NCBI RefSeq assembly: GCF_009933335.1
Contig: NZ_MAEL01000062.1
Location: 42,820 to 106,819 of the forward strand
Source: Candidatus Enterococcus willemsii
Lineage (GTDB): Bacteria > Bacillota > Bacilli > Lactobacillales > Enterococcaceae
Length of the DNA stretch: 64,000 bases
Reading direction: 5' to 3'
The first letter of the stretch is position 1; every line of letters begins with the position of its first letter. Below are positions 8,680 to 17,462 of the stretch, one piece after another. Under the pieces are notes generated by a model. The model worked only from the letters and a program-made list of their open reading frames with translations, searched no databases and was not told the DNA's origin. The translations under genes were made by a program, and so were the position numbers.

Positions 8680-9129
8680 ATGAATACTGTGGAAGCATTA
8701 AAAAAAACCAAAAAACAACTCCATGAATCAGGATTTAAATTAACTCCGCAAAGGGAAGCAACGCTATTAGTCTTGTTAGAAAATGAAAAAGATCACTTAT
8801 CAGCAGAAGAAATTTACTTTTTTGTGAAACAAAAAAATGCAGATATTGGATTAGCAACAGTTTACCGTACGTTAGAGATTTTAACCGAATTAAAAATTGT
8901 TGATAAAATCAGTTTTGACGATGGTGTGGCAAGATATGATTTGCGTAAAGAAGGTGCGAAGCATTTCCACCATCATTTGCTATGTCTGGAATGTGGGAAT
9001 ATTGAGGAAATCGAAGAAGATTTACTTGGGGATGTTGAAGAAATTGTTGAGAAACAATTCCATTTTCAAGTGAAAGATCACCGCTTAACATTTCATGGCG
9101 TTTGTCAAGCTTGTCAATTAAAAGAATGA
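8680..9129 (+). CDS. fur: Ferric uptake regulator Fur
   Basis: Metal-dependent repressor of iron-responsive genes, 149 residues. An N-terminal winged helix is followed by the dimerisation/metal domain with the AKHFHHHLLCLECG motif and a second CxxC (CQAC) near the end, which bind structural zinc. The C-terminal half (IEEIEEDLL.DVEEIVE) is much closer to Bacillus Fur than to PerR or Zur. ATG 8680 is preferred because ATGGAGG at 8668-8674 is its ribosome binding site; ATG 8668 lies within that site. The operator upstream looks PerR-like, so cross-control is possible. Confidence 0.88.
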   Translation: MNTVEALKKTKKQLHESGFKLTPQREATLLVLLENEKDHLSAEEIYFFVKQKNADIGLATVYRTLEILTELKIVDKISFDDGVARYDLRKEGAKHFHHHLLCLECGNIEEIEEDLLGDVEEIVEKQFHFQVKDHRLTFHGVCQACQLKE

Positions 9130-9175
9130 AAAATAGGTACAATTGGAAGAATTCGTTCCAATTGTACCTATTTTT
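9129..9175. terminator. Bidirectional terminator after fur
   Basis: A perfect 20-bp stem pairs 9129-9148 with 9156-9175, with A-runs before and T-runs after. It begins at the last base of the fur stop codon. Confidence 0.9.
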
Positions 9176-9217
9176 ATGTAAACTAAGGGAGAATTTCTGT
9201 TCTTACAACTAAGAATT

Positions 9218-9226
9218 TGTTATGAT
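9218..9226 (+). promoter_or_regulatory. Extended -10 promoter for xerD
   Basis: TGTTATGAT is an extended -10 (TGN + TATGAT) just after the fur terminator and 27 bases before the xerD start. No good -35 is seen. Confidence 0.4.
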
Positions 9227-9252
9227 AGGTAAGGCGAATGGGAGGAAAAAAG

Positions 9253-10143
9253 ATGGAAGAACAAATTACGGACTATTTACACTTTTTGACAATTGAACGT
9301 GGTCTTTCTCAAAACACAAGAAAAAGTTATGAGCGCGATTTGGAACGCTATTTAATTTTTTTAAAAGAGCAAAAAGTAACGGAATGGCAAGCAGTTGATC
9401 GTTTCATAGTCGTGCAATTTTTACAGCTGTTACAAGAAGAAGGCAAAGCCGCGGCAACGATTACTCGTATGGTCACTAGTTTACGCCGTTTTCATCAATT
9501 TCTTCGCCAAGAACGATTTACTGATCATGATCCAATGCAACACATTGATTCACCTAAAAAGGTGCAAAAGTTGCCAGACACACTAAGTTTAAGTGAAGTA
9601 GAAAAGTTAATTGAAACTCCTGATACAAAAGAAATTTTAGGCATTCGTGATCGAGCTATTTTAGAAGTTATGTATGCAACAGGATTACGAGTGAGTGAAT
9701 TGATTGGTCTAAAATTAAATGATTTACATTTAAGCATGGGACTCTTACAAACCCTTGGAAAAGGAGACAAAGAACGAATTGTTCCTCTTGGTGATATGGC
9801 TATTCAATGGATTGAGTGTTACTTAGACGAAGCACGTCCGTTGTTAACAGCCAAGCATCCAGAAGAAGTTCATTTATTCGTGAATAATCATGGCTTAGGT
9901 CTTTCTAGACAAGGCATTTGGAAAAATCTAAAAGCGTTAGTGCGAAAAGCAGGGATTCATAAAAACGTGACGCCTCATACACTTCGCCATAGTTTTGCGA
10001 CGCATTTATTAGAAAATGGTGCAGATTTACGAACGGTACAAGAATTATTAGGCCATGCTGATATTTCGACAACCCAGATTTATACACATATTACGAAAAA
10101 ACGTATGACAGAAGTGTACAAGCAACATTTCCCTCGTGCGTAA
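9253..10143 (+). CDS. xerD: Site-specific tyrosine recombinase XerD
   Basis: Resolves chromosome dimers at dif with XerC. The protein is 296 residues, the normal length. It has an N-terminal SAM-like DNA-binding domain (to about 105) and a catalytic domain with all expected residues: Arg in ATGLRVSEL, Lys in GKGDKER, His-x-x-Arg in HTLRHSF, His in LLGHADIS, and the nucleophile Tyr in QIYTH. ATG 9253 is chosen because GGAGG (9241-9245) sits 7 bases upstream; ATG 9238 lacks a site. It leads the xerD-scpA-scpB-rluB operon (chromosome resolution and segregation). Confidence 0.95.
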   Translation: MEEQITDYLHFLTIERGLSQNTRKSYERDLERYLIFLKEQKVTEWQAVDRFIVVQFLQLLQEEGKAAATITRMVTSLRRFHQFLRQERFTDHDPMQHIDSPKKVQKLPDTLSLSEVEKLIETPDTKEILGIRDRAILEVMYATGLRVSELIGLKLNDLHLSMGLLQTLGKGDKERIVPLGDMAIQWIECYLDEARPLLTAKHPEEVHLFVNNHGLGLSRQGIWKNLKALVRKAGIHKNVTPHTLRHSFATHLLENGADLRTVQELLGHADISTTQIYTHITKKRMTEVYKQHFPRA

Positions 10144-10156
10144 AGGAAGGGCAACA

Positions 10157-10903
10157 ATGCAGGAAATTAAAATTAAGTTGGATGTTTTTGAAGGACCGTT
10201 AGATTTGTTGTTGCATTTAATTCGTTCTTTAGAAATTGATATTTATGATATTCCAATTGCAGCAGTGACAGAACAATATATGAATTATATTCATGCGATG
10301 AAGACATTGGAATTGGAAGTTGCAGGAGAATACTTGGTCATGGCGGCAACCTTGATGGCAATTAAAAGTCAGATGCTTTTGCCTAAGCAAGAAATGGATG
10401 AAGAGTATGATGATGTGTACGAAGAAGATCCACGTGATGAACTCGTCTCACAACTTCTCGAATATCGTAAATATAAATATGCTGCGGATAAATTATCAGA
10501 AAAGGCGATAGAACGTAGCCAGTATTTTACGAAAGATCCGATGGATATGGATGAGTACAAAGAAACCGAACAAGAATTGCAAAAAAATCAAATCAATACG
10601 ATTGATTTATTCTTAGCTTTTCATAGTATGCTAGAAAAAAAGAAAAAGCGAAGAGCAATTGAATCAACCATTCGTGCTGATGAAAGTAGTATTGAAGAAA
10701 AAATGCAATTTATTGCAGCACAGATGCAGCAAATAAAAACAGGTCGAACATTAGAGTCTTTTTTTACGAGCTACAGCAAGCCAGAAATTGTGATTACATT
10801 TATGGCTTTATTAGAATTAATGAAAAATGGAAAAATTAGAGTAGAACAAACTGGGAATTATGAAACTATTTTGCTCTACTCAATAGGAGACACAAATGAG
10901 TAA
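10157..10903 (+). CDS. scpA: Segregation and condensation protein ScpA
   Basis: Kleisin subunit of the SMC-ScpAB condensin complex. The protein is 248 residues. The N-terminal domain has the family opening KLDVFEGPLDLLLHLI, the middle is acidic, and the C-terminal winged helix binds the SMC head. ATG 10157 follows AAAGGAAGG (10143-10150); an earlier in-frame GTG lies inside xerD without a site. It overlaps scpB by 8 bases (ATGAGTAA), so the two are translationally coupled. Confidence 0.95.
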   Translation: MQEIKIKLDVFEGPLDLLLHLIRSLEIDIYDIPIAAVTEQYMNYIHAMKTLELEVAGEYLVMAATLMAIKSQMLLPKQEMDEEYDDVYEEDPRDELVSQLLEYRKYKYAADKLSEKAIERSQYFTKDPMDMDEYKETEQELQKNQINTIDLFLAFHSMLEKKKKRRAIESTIRADESSIEEKMQFIAAQMQQIKTGRTLESFFTSYSKPEIVITFMALLELMKNGKIRVEQTGNYETILLYSIGDTNE

Positions 10904-11477
10904 ACTAAATCAGTTAGAAGCGATGTTATTTGTTGTTGGTGACGAAGGGATTGGATTAGAAGAATTAAGCTATTTATTAGAAGAACCAACACCACAAGTC
11001 TACCAAGCAATTCAATCACTAAATCAAAAATATCAATCTGATGAAACATCCGCATTAAATATTTTAGAAGTAGGTAACCATTTTGTATTGACAACTAAAA
11101 AAGAATTTGCCCCTTTGTTAAAAAAATATGCACAATCCCCTATGTCGAATCGTTTATCACAAGCAGCGTTGGAGACGTTGGCGATAATTGCCTATAAACA
11201 GCCAATTACGCGAGTTGAAGTAGATGACATTCGTGGTGTGCAATCCTCAGGTTCTGTTCAAAAATTGGTGGCTCGACAATTGGTTGAAGAAAAAGGTCGT
11301 GTGGAAGGTCCGGGGCGTGCAATTTTATATGGAACAACAGATTATTTTATGGATTACTTCGGATTAAAAAGTTTAGAAGAATTACCAGATATTCAATCGA
11401 TGGAAGATGATTTATCTGAAGAATTGCCAACGGACTTATTTTTCAATCGATATGAAGAAGAGAAAGAGGAGAATTAA
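10896..11477 (+). CDS. scpB: Segregation and condensation protein ScpB
   Basis: 193 residues; dimeric winged-helix partner of ScpA in SMC condensin. Two winged-helix domains are visible; the second contains the diagnostic ETLAIIAYKQPITR-type helix. The tail is acidic. The start overlaps the scpA stop. rluB follows after 2 bases, so the genes form one operon. Length and motifs are typical. Confidence 0.95.
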   Translation: MSKLNQLEAMLFVVGDEGIGLEELSYLLEEPTPQVYQAIQSLNQKYQSDETSALNILEVGNHFVLTTKKEFAPLLKKYAQSPMSNRLSQAALETLAIIAYKQPITRVEVDDIRGVQSSGSVQKLVARQLVEEKGRVEGPGRAILYGTTDYFMDYFGLKSLEELPDIQSMEDDLSEELPTDLFFNRYEEEKEEN

Positions 11478-11479
11478 TA

Positions 11480-12199
11480 ATGGAAAGATTACAAAAAGTG
11501 ATTGCCCATGCCGGTATTGCATCGCGCAGAAAAGCAGAAACATATATTTTAGATGGACGTGTAAAGGTTAATGGACAAGTGGTACGTGAACTAGGTACAC
11601 AAGTAGGCTCGAAAGATCGTGTCGAAGTAGACGGTGTCCCAATCTATCAGGAAGAACCGGTCTATTATGTGTTTTACAAACCAAGGGGCGTTATCTCAGC
11701 GGTCACAGATGATAAGAAACGTAAAGTTGTTGTGGATTATTTATCAGATGTCAGAGAACGCATTTATCCTGTAGGTCGCTTAGATTATGATACTTCTGGC
11801 TTGTTGCTATTGACAAATGATGGAGCGTTCTCACAAAAACTAACCCATCCGAAACACGAAGTAGATAAAGTTTATGTAGCCAAGGTAAAGGGCATTGCGG
11901 ACAAAAAAACATTGACGCCTTTAACACGAGGCATGCGTTTGGAAGGAAAAAGAGTAGCGCCAGCCCGTTATGAAATTATCTCAGTGGACGTGAAAGCGCA
12001 GACGAGTATCGTGCAATTGACGATTCATGAGGGGCGTAATCATCAAGTAAAAAATATGTTAAAAGCTGTCGGACTCCCAGTTCAAAAATTAAAACGTGAA
12101 AAATATGGTGAACTGACATTAAAAGGCTTGCGTCCAGGAGAATATCGTGAATTGAGCAAAAAAGAAGTCAGCCAACTCTTAGAACAAGCCAAGAAATAA
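11480..12199 (+). CDS. rluB: 23S rRNA pseudouridine synthase RluB
   Basis: Converts a uridine in the peptidyl-transferase region of 23S rRNA to pseudouridine. The protein is 239 residues: an N-terminal S4 RNA-binding domain (about 1-60, ASRRKAE) and the catalytic domain with GRLDYDTSGLLLLTNDG, whose Asp102 is the nucleophile. It starts 2 bases after scpB, with the ribosome binding site in the end of scpB. The scpAB-rluB order is common in Firmicutes. Confidence 0.93.
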   Translation: MERLQKVIAHAGIASRRKAETYILDGRVKVNGQVVRELGTQVGSKDRVEVDGVPIYQEEPVYYVFYKPRGVISAVTDDKKRKVVVDYLSDVRERIYPVGRLDYDTSGLLLLTNDGAFSQKLTHPKHEVDKVYVAKVKGIADKKTLTPLTRGMRLEGKRVAPARYEIISVDVKAQTSIVQLTIHEGRNHQVKNMLKAVGLPVQKLKREKYGELTLKGLRPGEYRELSKKEVSQLLEQAKK

Positions 12200-12216
12200 T
12201 TTGTAAGTAAAAGTAG

Positions 12217-12244
12217 TTGAAACTTTAAATAAATCATGTATACT
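12217..12244 (+). promoter_or_regulatory. Promoter for the FMN riboswitch-ribU transcript
   Basis: TTGAAA 12217-12222 and TATACT 12239-12244 are separated by 16 bases, and the aptamer begins about 25 bases downstream. Good position and sequence. Confidence 0.6.
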
Positions 12245-12267
12245 TAAACTGTACTAAAAAATGAATA

Positions 12268-12395
12268 AAGGTTCGTCTTCAGGGGCAGGGTGTAATTCCC
12301 GACCGGTGGTTATAGTCCACGAGCTGTTTGTTTACAAATGGCTGAATTGGTGAAATTCCGATACCGACAGTAAAGTCTGGATAAAGAAGATAGGG
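12268..12395 (+). ncRNA. FMN riboswitch (RFN element)
   Basis: The conserved RFN core is plain: TCAGGGGCAGGGTGTAATTC, GACCGGTGG, a CCGATACCGACAG segment, and AGTCTGGAT followed by GAAGATAGGGC. The closing stem is TCTTC (12276-12280) with GAAGA. It senses flavin mononucleotide. ATAGGG near 12390 can pair with CCCTAT (12429-12434) in the terminator arm as the anti-terminator. It controls the riboflavin transporter downstream. Confidence 0.95.
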
Positions 12396-12425
12396 CGTAT
12401 TTGGTTTATCTAATTTTGTGACCTC

Positions 12426-12465
12426 ATACCCTATTTTTCCCTGTGGAAAAATAGGGTATTTTTTT
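12426..12465 (+). terminator. Expression-platform terminator of the FMN riboswitch
   Basis: A perfect 15-bp stem pairs 12426-12440 with 12445-12459 around CTGT, followed by TTTTTT. It forms when FMN is bound and stops transcription before ribU. Confidence 0.92.
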
Positions 12466-12548
12466 GCATCTGGCGCCGATGTAAACACAAAATAGAAAAT
12501 TTAATAGGTTCGTTTGAAGAGGAATCCTTTCAACTAGGAGGATTTATA

Positions 12549-13151
12549 ATGAAAAACAGCAAAGTACAAAAAATGGTTTCAATGGCATTGTTTGCCGCAA
12601 TGGGATTAGTATTACAATATGTTGCTTTTCCAGTTATGCCGATGTTCCCATTCTTAAAAATTGATTTTAGTGACATTCCTGTGATGTTAAGTATGTTTTT
12701 ATTTGGACCGTTGGCGGGGATTATCACGGCATTGATTCGCTCAATATTACATGCGTTAACAACGGGTTTATCGGCACCAAATCTGGTAGGAGATGTGGCA
12801 AGTTTTCTTGCTACGACTGTCTTTACGTTACCAATGTATTATTTCTTTAGAAAAGACAGCAAGTTAAAAAATAAAATTTTAGGTACTGCTTCAGGGATCT
12901 TATCAATGAGTGTGGTGATGAGCATTGCAAACTACTTTGTAATTACACCGTTGTATCTAATGTTTTTCAACATGACAGCAGATACTTATTTACAAATGTC
13001 ACTTGCTAAATATGTAGTGATTGGGATCTTACCGTTTAATCTAATTAAAGGTGGCATTGTCAGTGTGGTATTTTTACTTTTACATGCCAAATTATTGCCA
13101 TGGTTATCAAAAAAACAAGCCTTTTCTCAAAGTCAAACTTTTTCAAAATAA
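12549..13151 (+). CDS. ribU: Riboflavin ECF transporter S component RibU
   Basis: Substrate-binding membrane subunit that takes up riboflavin with the shared ECF ATPase module, which is not in this window. The protein is 200 residues with about six transmembrane segments and the family-typical N-terminus (KMVSMALFAAMGLVLQY) and DFSDIPVMLSMFLFGP segment. AGGAGG lies 9-10 bases before the ATG. The FMN riboswitch upstream confirms a flavin-related role. A convergent terminator with fer follows. Confidence 0.94.
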   Translation: MKNSKVQKMVSMALFAAMGLVLQYVAFPVMPMFPFLKIDFSDIPVMLSMFLFGPLAGIITALIRSILHALTTGLSAPNLVGDVASFLATTVFTLPMYYFFRKDSKLKNKILGTASGILSMSVVMSIANYFVITPLYLMFFNMTADTYLQMSLAKYVVIGILPFNLIKGGIVSVVFLLLHAKLLPWLSKKQAFSQSQTFSK

Positions 13152-13157
13152 AACAAA

Positions 13158-13200
13158 GGACATCTCACGAACTCGCGAGATGTCCTATTCGCTTTTTTTT
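13158..13200. terminator. Terminator between ribU and fer
   Basis: GGACATCTC (13158-13166) pairs with 13177-13185, with CGA/TCG pairing inside the loop. A long T-run follows after a few bases. It probably serves both convergent genes. Confidence 0.65.
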
Positions 13201-13219
13201 TGCGTATAATAAAAGAAGC

Positions 13220-13435
13220 TTATGATTCTAGAAGAATTGCTCGAACCGGGCATTTTTTATAAGCGTTCAGTACGACGTCTTGTTTTGCTTCCGGAATAAA
13301 TTGTTGATGAGCTTCAGGTTCTTGCGCAAAAAGCACGATTCCTTCTTCATCATAATCAAAAATTTCTGGTGCATATACCGCACATAATCCACAAGCAATA
13401 CAGCGTTCGGGAACGATTTTACATAATTGAGACAT
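13220..13435 (-). CDS. fer: Ferredoxin, single 4Fe-4S cluster
   Basis: Small electron carrier of 71 residues. Cluster ligands are Cys12, Cys15, Cys18 (CIACGLC) and Cys62 (KKCP), the pattern of Bacillus-type single-cluster ferredoxins. The protein is acidic. It is divergent from ypbB: the two start codons are only 27 bases apart, so their promoters must overlap or lie in each other's coding region. The fer-ypbB-recS neighbourhood is the same as in Bacillus. Confidence 0.9.
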   Translation of the reverse strand: MSQLCKIVPERCIACGLCAVYAPEIFDYDEEGIVLFAQEPEAHQQFIPEAKQDVVLNAYKKCPVRAILLES

Positions 13436-13462
13436 GTTGTCACTACTTTCTGGAGGGTTATC

Positions 13463-14449
13463 TTGAATACATTTATTTTATCGTTGTTTACGAAAGAAGA
13501 CAAGTTGAAACCAAGTACCTTGTATCAATTATTGTCAGGTAAACGGACATCATCGGTTCTTTGCTACGCTTTTTTTCATGATTTATTTCATTTAGTCGGT
13601 GTGTTACCAGAACTAAAAGAAAAGGAATTAGACGTTTGTCTATTCGAATTAACAAAAGCGGGTAAATTGTCAGAAGAACATGGTTTGTATGCCTTAATTG
13701 GGGAAGAATGTCCGGAACGGGAATTATTAAAAGAGGTTGATTTTTTTCGATTTGGACGTAAAGCGGATGAGACTTGGCGGTCGTTACAATTTATTGTGCA
13801 GGTTAGCTCCTATTTAAACCGTGAAGAAACGTATATCCCTTTGGAAAATTCGCCATTTTATACAGAACGAGCGCGTCAACTTGTTCATACTTATCGCGAT
13901 AAATTACCTGAGATGATTTACCAAGAATTACTGGCTATTTTTTCTCAATTACCATCTCAACAAGCGGATTTATTAGCTCAAACCTTAACGGGGTATCATC
14001 AAAATGGTGCGGTCTTTTTTCAAGTCTTACCAAAAGAACAACAAACACCACCGTGGGCAACCGTTCTTGTGGGAAGAGCGATGCATCATTTCTTTCGTAT
14101 ATTGGCAAAGCATCCTGATTTTATTTTGTATCAATTTTTGCGACCAATTCTGAATCAAAACCGCAATCAAAGTATGTTGTTCACGAGAAAATTATTTCAG
14201 CAAGGTGCAACATTTGAAGAGATTATGCGTACCCGTCGATTAAGAAAAGGGACCATTCAAGATCATCTGATTGAATGGGCATTAGTTGATGAGCAATTTC
14301 CTTTTGAGACATTTATTTCGGAGTGGGAACAGTGTCAGCAATTGCCAGAAGAGTCTTGGAAGTATCGCTATAAAGAATTGACTGAACGATGTGAAGCATC
14401 ATTTTTAGACATCCGTTTATATCAAATTTGGAGGAAAAAGCAATCATGA
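13463..14449 (+). CDS. ypbB: YpbB-family helix-turn-helix protein
   Basis: 328 residues of the YpbB family, always found next to a short RecQ helicase. The C-terminal region has a helicase-associated helix-turn-helix (TFEEIMRTRRLRKGTIQDHLIEW) like that at the end of RecQ proteins. A split RecQ function with the next gene is a reasonable inference, not proven. The start is TTG 13463 behind GGAGGG at 13452-13457; an earlier in-frame TTG at 13427 overlaps fer and has no site. It overlaps recQ by 4 bases (ATGA). Confidence 0.82.
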   Translation: MNTFILSLFTKEDKLKPSTLYQLLSGKRTSSVLCYAFFHDLFHLVGVLPELKEKELDVCLFELTKAGKLSEEHGLYALIGEECPERELLKEVDFFRFGRKADETWRSLQFIVQVSSYLNREETYIPLENSPFYTERARQLVHTYRDKLPEMIYQELLAIFSQLPSQQADLLAQTLTGYHQNGAVFFQVLPKEQQTPPWATVLVGRAMHHFFRILAKHPDFILYQFLRPILNQNRNQSMLFTRKLFQQGATFEEIMRTRRLRKGTIQDHLIEWALVDEQFPFETFISEWEQCQQLPEESWKYRYKELTERCEASFLDIRLYQIWRKKQS

Positions 14450-15837
14450 AATTAGAAGAAGCGCTGCAAAAATATTTTCATTACACGCATTTTCGCCCAG
14501 GACAAAAAGAAGTCATTACCAGTTTACTTAATGGAGAAGATACATTGGCGGTTTTACCGACAGGAACGGGTAAGAGTTTGTGTTATCAGTTGACTGGCTA
14601 CTTGCAATCAGGGCTCGTAGTGATTGTTTCACCGCTGATTTCTTTAATGGAAGATCAAGTCACTTCTTTTTTACGTGCAGGTGAAAAAAGAGTTGCTGCA
14701 TTAAATGGGACCTTACAAGCAGAAGAGAAAAAATTTATTTTAGCACATTTATCCGCATATAAATTTTTATTTTTGAGTCCGGAAATGTTGTTACAAGAAG
14801 CTGTTTTAGCGACCCTTTCACGTGAAAAAATCGGCTTATTGGTCATTGATGAAGCGCACTGTGTCTCACAATGGGGAATCGACTTTCGTCCTGAATACCG
14901 GAATTTAGATGAAGCCAAACGGCGCCTACATTCGCCTTTAACCTTAGCATTAACAGCTAGTGCGACTGAAAAAGTACGTGAAGAAATAAAAACGTTGTTG
15001 CTTTCGCCCAAACAGGCAGAGTGGATTTATTCGATGAATCGTCCCAATATTGCCTTGTTAGTTGAACAATCAGATGATAAGTTAATAAATTTGAAACAAG
15101 CCTTGCGACAGCAAGCGGGGTCAGGTATTATTTATTGTGCGACACGCAAAAAAGTAGAGGAACTTTACGAAGAATTACAAGGTGAATTTTCAGTCGGTTA
15201 TTACCATGGTGGTTTAGAAAGTAACCAAAGAAGAATGTTGCAACAACAATTTTTAGCAAATGAGCTACAATTTTTAATTGCGACCAATGCCTTTGGAATG
15301 GGCATTAATAAACCGGATATTCGTTTAGTTGTCCATTATGAGCTGCCAGATAACTTAGAGAACTATATGCAGGAAATTGGACGTGCAGGACGGGATGGTC
15401 AACAAAGTTATGGCCTGTTATTATACCAAGAAGGAGATGAACGCATTCATCATTTTCTTCAGAATACAGCACAGGCTGAAAGAGAAGCCTTTGAATTAAA
15501 ACTGTCTTATCAAGCAATTGCTTCATTAACTGATCTGCAAGAAAAATGGTGGCAACAAACGAAAAAAGAAGGCGCAGAGTTATTTCTGCATCATTTGAAA
15601 GCAAATGAGTATGAGAAAAAAGAAAAATTAGCAAAAATGTTGGCGTATGTTCGATATGATGGTTGTCGTCGAGCATTTTTACTTAAATATTTTGAAGAAA
15701 CTTTAATTGAAGAACAGGATCAATGCTGTGATTTTCATGGCTGTCATTTACCTGAAAGAGTTGTTGGAAGTTGGGATAGCCCTACGTTTGCAAGTTGGCA
15801 ATCGATTTTAATAAAAATGTTTAAAGAAAATTTTTAA
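14446..15837 (+). CDS. recS: Short RecQ-family DNA helicase (RecS-like)
   Basis: ATP-dependent 3'-5' DNA helicase, 463 residues. Walker A is PTGTGKS (38-44), the DEAH box is at 135-138, and the RecQ signature LVIDEAHCVSQWGIDFRPEY and the motif VI region (NYMQEIGRAGRDGQ) are clear. It lacks the HRDC and most of the winged helix of full RecQ, as in Bacillus RecS; YpbB may supply that part. ATG 14446 is preferred: GGAGG at 14430-14434 precedes it. A coupled operon with ypbB. Confidence 0.9.
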   Translation: MKLEEALQKYFHYTHFRPGQKEVITSLLNGEDTLAVLPTGTGKSLCYQLTGYLQSGLVVIVSPLISLMEDQVTSFLRAGEKRVAALNGTLQAEEKKFILAHLSAYKFLFLSPEMLLQEAVLATLSREKIGLLVIDEAHCVSQWGIDFRPEYRNLDEAKRRLHSPLTLALTASATEKVREEIKTLLLSPKQAEWIYSMNRPNIALLVEQSDDKLINLKQALRQQAGSGIIYCATRKKVEELYEELQGEFSVGYYHGGLESNQRRMLQQQFLANELQFLIATNAFGMGINKPDIRLVVHYELPDNLENYMQEIGRAGRDGQQSYGLLLYQEGDERIHHFLQNTAQAEREAFELKLSYQAIASLTDLQEKWWQQTKKEGAELFLHHLKANEYEKKEKLAKMLAYVRYDGCRRAFLLKYFEETLIEEQDQCCDFHGCHLPERVVGSWDSPTFASWQSILIKMFKENF

Positions 15838-15870
15838 GATAGCTTTTGAGAGACATTGACTATTTTACTG

Positions 15871-15879
15871 TGGTATAAT
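15871..15879 (+). promoter_or_regulatory. Extended -10 promoter for the LysM protein gene
   Basis: TGGTATAAT is a full extended -10 just after recS. TTGACT at 15856 is only 12 bases away, too close to be its -35. Confidence 0.5.
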
Positions 15880-15910
15880 ACATCGGGAAGACAATGGGAG
15901 GTTATAGAAA

Positions 15911-16510
15911 TTGAGTAAAAAAGATAAAAATCGTGACGTACAAGAACCTTGGGAGCAACCTATCTATGAGACGGAAACGGAAGAAAGTTATTCTCGTTCA
16001 GGCCGTCGTCAAAAAAGAGGAAATAGCGCCTTTTTAACAGTGGTATTAGTCTTATTGTTCCTTATTATTGCTGTGCCAACGGTAGCAGGATTTTGGATTA
16101 TGAATCGAGACAATAAACCCGAGACTGCACAAACATCTAGTAGTACCGTTGAATCGACCATTTCGTCAACAACGAAAGAAAGCACGACTTCTTCTGAAAC
16201 ACAATCAACAAGTAGTAGTGCATCGTCGTCTGTTGAGTCATCTGAATCTACGGCTCCTTCTGAAACAGTACCATCATCAACTACTGAAGAAGTGCCACAA
16301 TCAGAAACACCTCAAGCTGAAACTCCAGAGGTACCAGCTGAAACACCTCAAGACGAACAAGGTGCTGTTTATGAAACAGTTTATGAAGGAGAAGGTCCAC
16401 AACAAGTGGCTGCCCGTGCAGGTATTTCACTAGAAGAACTTTTCCGTTTGAATGGATTAGATATGAATAATTATGATTTACATCCAGGAGATCAATTAAG
16501 AGTGAAATAA
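15911..16510 (+). CDS. LysM membrane protein, EF1546/SAG1386-type surface protein
   Basis: 199 residues. A charged cytoplasmic N-terminus is followed by one transmembrane segment (about 41-61), then an extracellular Ser/Thr/Glu/Pro-rich stalk (about 70-150), and a C-terminal LysM (about 155-199, ending in LHPGDQLRV) that binds peptidoglycan. TTG 15911 follows GGGAGG by 9 bases. It matches the enterococcal/streptococcal family named after EF1546. It lies between recS and cmk and is closed by a terminator. Confidence 0.85.
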   Translation: MSKKDKNRDVQEPWEQPIYETETEESYSRSGRRQKRGNSAFLTVVLVLLFLIIAVPTVAGFWIMNRDNKPETAQTSSSTVESTISSTTKESTTSSETQSTSSSASSSVESSESTAPSETVPSSTTEEVPQSETPQAETPEVPAETPQDEQGAVYETVYEGEGPQQVAARAGISLEELFRLNGLDMNNYDLHPGDQLRVK

Positions 16511-16535
16511 AAAAACCGCTCAGGCGGTTTTTTTA
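16511..16535 (+). terminator. Terminator after the LysM protein gene
   Basis: ACCGC-TCAG-GCGGT stem (16515-16528) is extended by A/T pairs and followed by TTTTTTT. Confidence 0.85.
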
Positions 16536-16568
16536 TTTAGATAAATGACAAGAGTAGGGAGAATAGGT

Positions 16569-17240
16569 ATGAAAAAAATCAATATTGCGATTGATGGTCC
16601 TGCGTCATCAGGGAAAAGCACCGTAGCGAAAATTTTAGCAAAAGACTTTGGCTATATTTATACAGATACAGGAGCGATGTATCGTAGTGTGACGTATTTA
16701 GCTATTCAACATCAAGTAGCTTTTGACGACAAAGAAAAATTGGTATCACTAATTGAGCGTTATCCAATTACATTCAAACAAACAGAGCAAGGACAACTAA
16801 TTTTTGTTGATGGTCAAGATGTCACAGAAGCGATTCGTCAACCAGATGTGACAAACAATGTGTCTGAAGTATCTGCTCATGCTGAAGTTCGCCAACAGCT
16901 TGTTCGCCAACAGCAAAAAATTGCTGAACAAGGTGGCGTTGTGATGGATGGCCGTGATATTGGAACGGTTGTATTACCCCATGCCGAAGTCAAAATTTTC
17001 TTGGTAGCAAGTGTGGTTGAGCGTGCAGAGCGTCGGTTTAAAGAAAATCAAGCAAAAGGCATAGCAACTGATTTTGAGACATTGAAAAAAGAAATTGAAC
17101 AACGAGATTATTTGGATTCCCATCGTGAAACATCACCATTAAAACAAGCCGAAGATGCTACTTTAATTGACACGACAGGTTTAACGATTGAAGAGGTCGT
17201 TCAAGCAATTAAAGATGAGGTTATAAGAAAAGTGAAATAA
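16569..17240 (+). CDS. cmk: Cytidylate kinase
   Basis: Phosphorylates CMP/dCMP to the diphosphates. The protein is 223 residues. The P-loop is [15 protein letters not shown] at the N-terminus, followed by [13 protein letters not shown] and [12 protein letters not shown], all diagnostic. ATG 16569 is chosen: AGGGAG at 16556-16561 is 7 bases upstream and the protein then begins [10 protein letters not shown]. An earlier in-frame ATG 16545 lacks a site. The cmk-rpsA-der order is conserved in Firmicutes. Confidence 0.96.
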   Translation: MKKINIAIDGPASSGKSTVAKILAKDFGYIYTDTGAMYRSVTYLAIQHQVAFDDKEKLVSLIERYPITFKQTEQGQLIFVDGQDVTEAIRQPDVTNNVSEVSAHAEVRQQLVRQQQKIAEQGGVVMDGRDIGTVVLPHAEVKIFLVASVVERAERRFKENQAKGIATDFETLKKEIEQRDYLDSHRETSPLKQAEDATLIDTTGLTIEEVVQAIKDEVIRKVK

Positions 17241-17241
17241 G

Positions 17242-17289
17242 AAAAAGTCTCTTGAAAGGTGATAGTTAATCATTTTCAAGAGACTTTTT
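17242..17289 (+). terminator. Terminator after cmk
   Basis: A perfect 16-bp stem pairs 17242-17257 with 17274-17289, ending in TTTTT. Confidence 0.88.
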
Positions 17290-17462
17290 ACACATTAATC
17301 GGCTACTTTTCAATAAAATTAAAGGAAAATGTTTAGAAAGCGTAAATTTCAAGGCTTTTTTTATTAAAAAATATAGAAATCGCTTTATTTTTTTGTAAGA
17401 ATAGCATAAACTAGTTATGTAGTGTATTTATAAAACAATTGTTGGTTAGGAGGACATATGTT

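Noticed and set aside
15305..15676. 123-codon minus-strand frame within recS
   Set aside because: Covers conserved helicase motifs of recS; no start signal.
15856..15879. TTGACT and TATAAT as a normal promoter pair before the LysM gene
   Set aside because: Only 12 bases apart; the extended -10 alone is the better reading.
16149..16433. 94-codon plus-strand frame inside the LysM protein gene
   Set aside because: Frame-shifted copy of a low-complexity Ser/Thr/Glu stalk; no site of its own and composition typical of a shadow frame.
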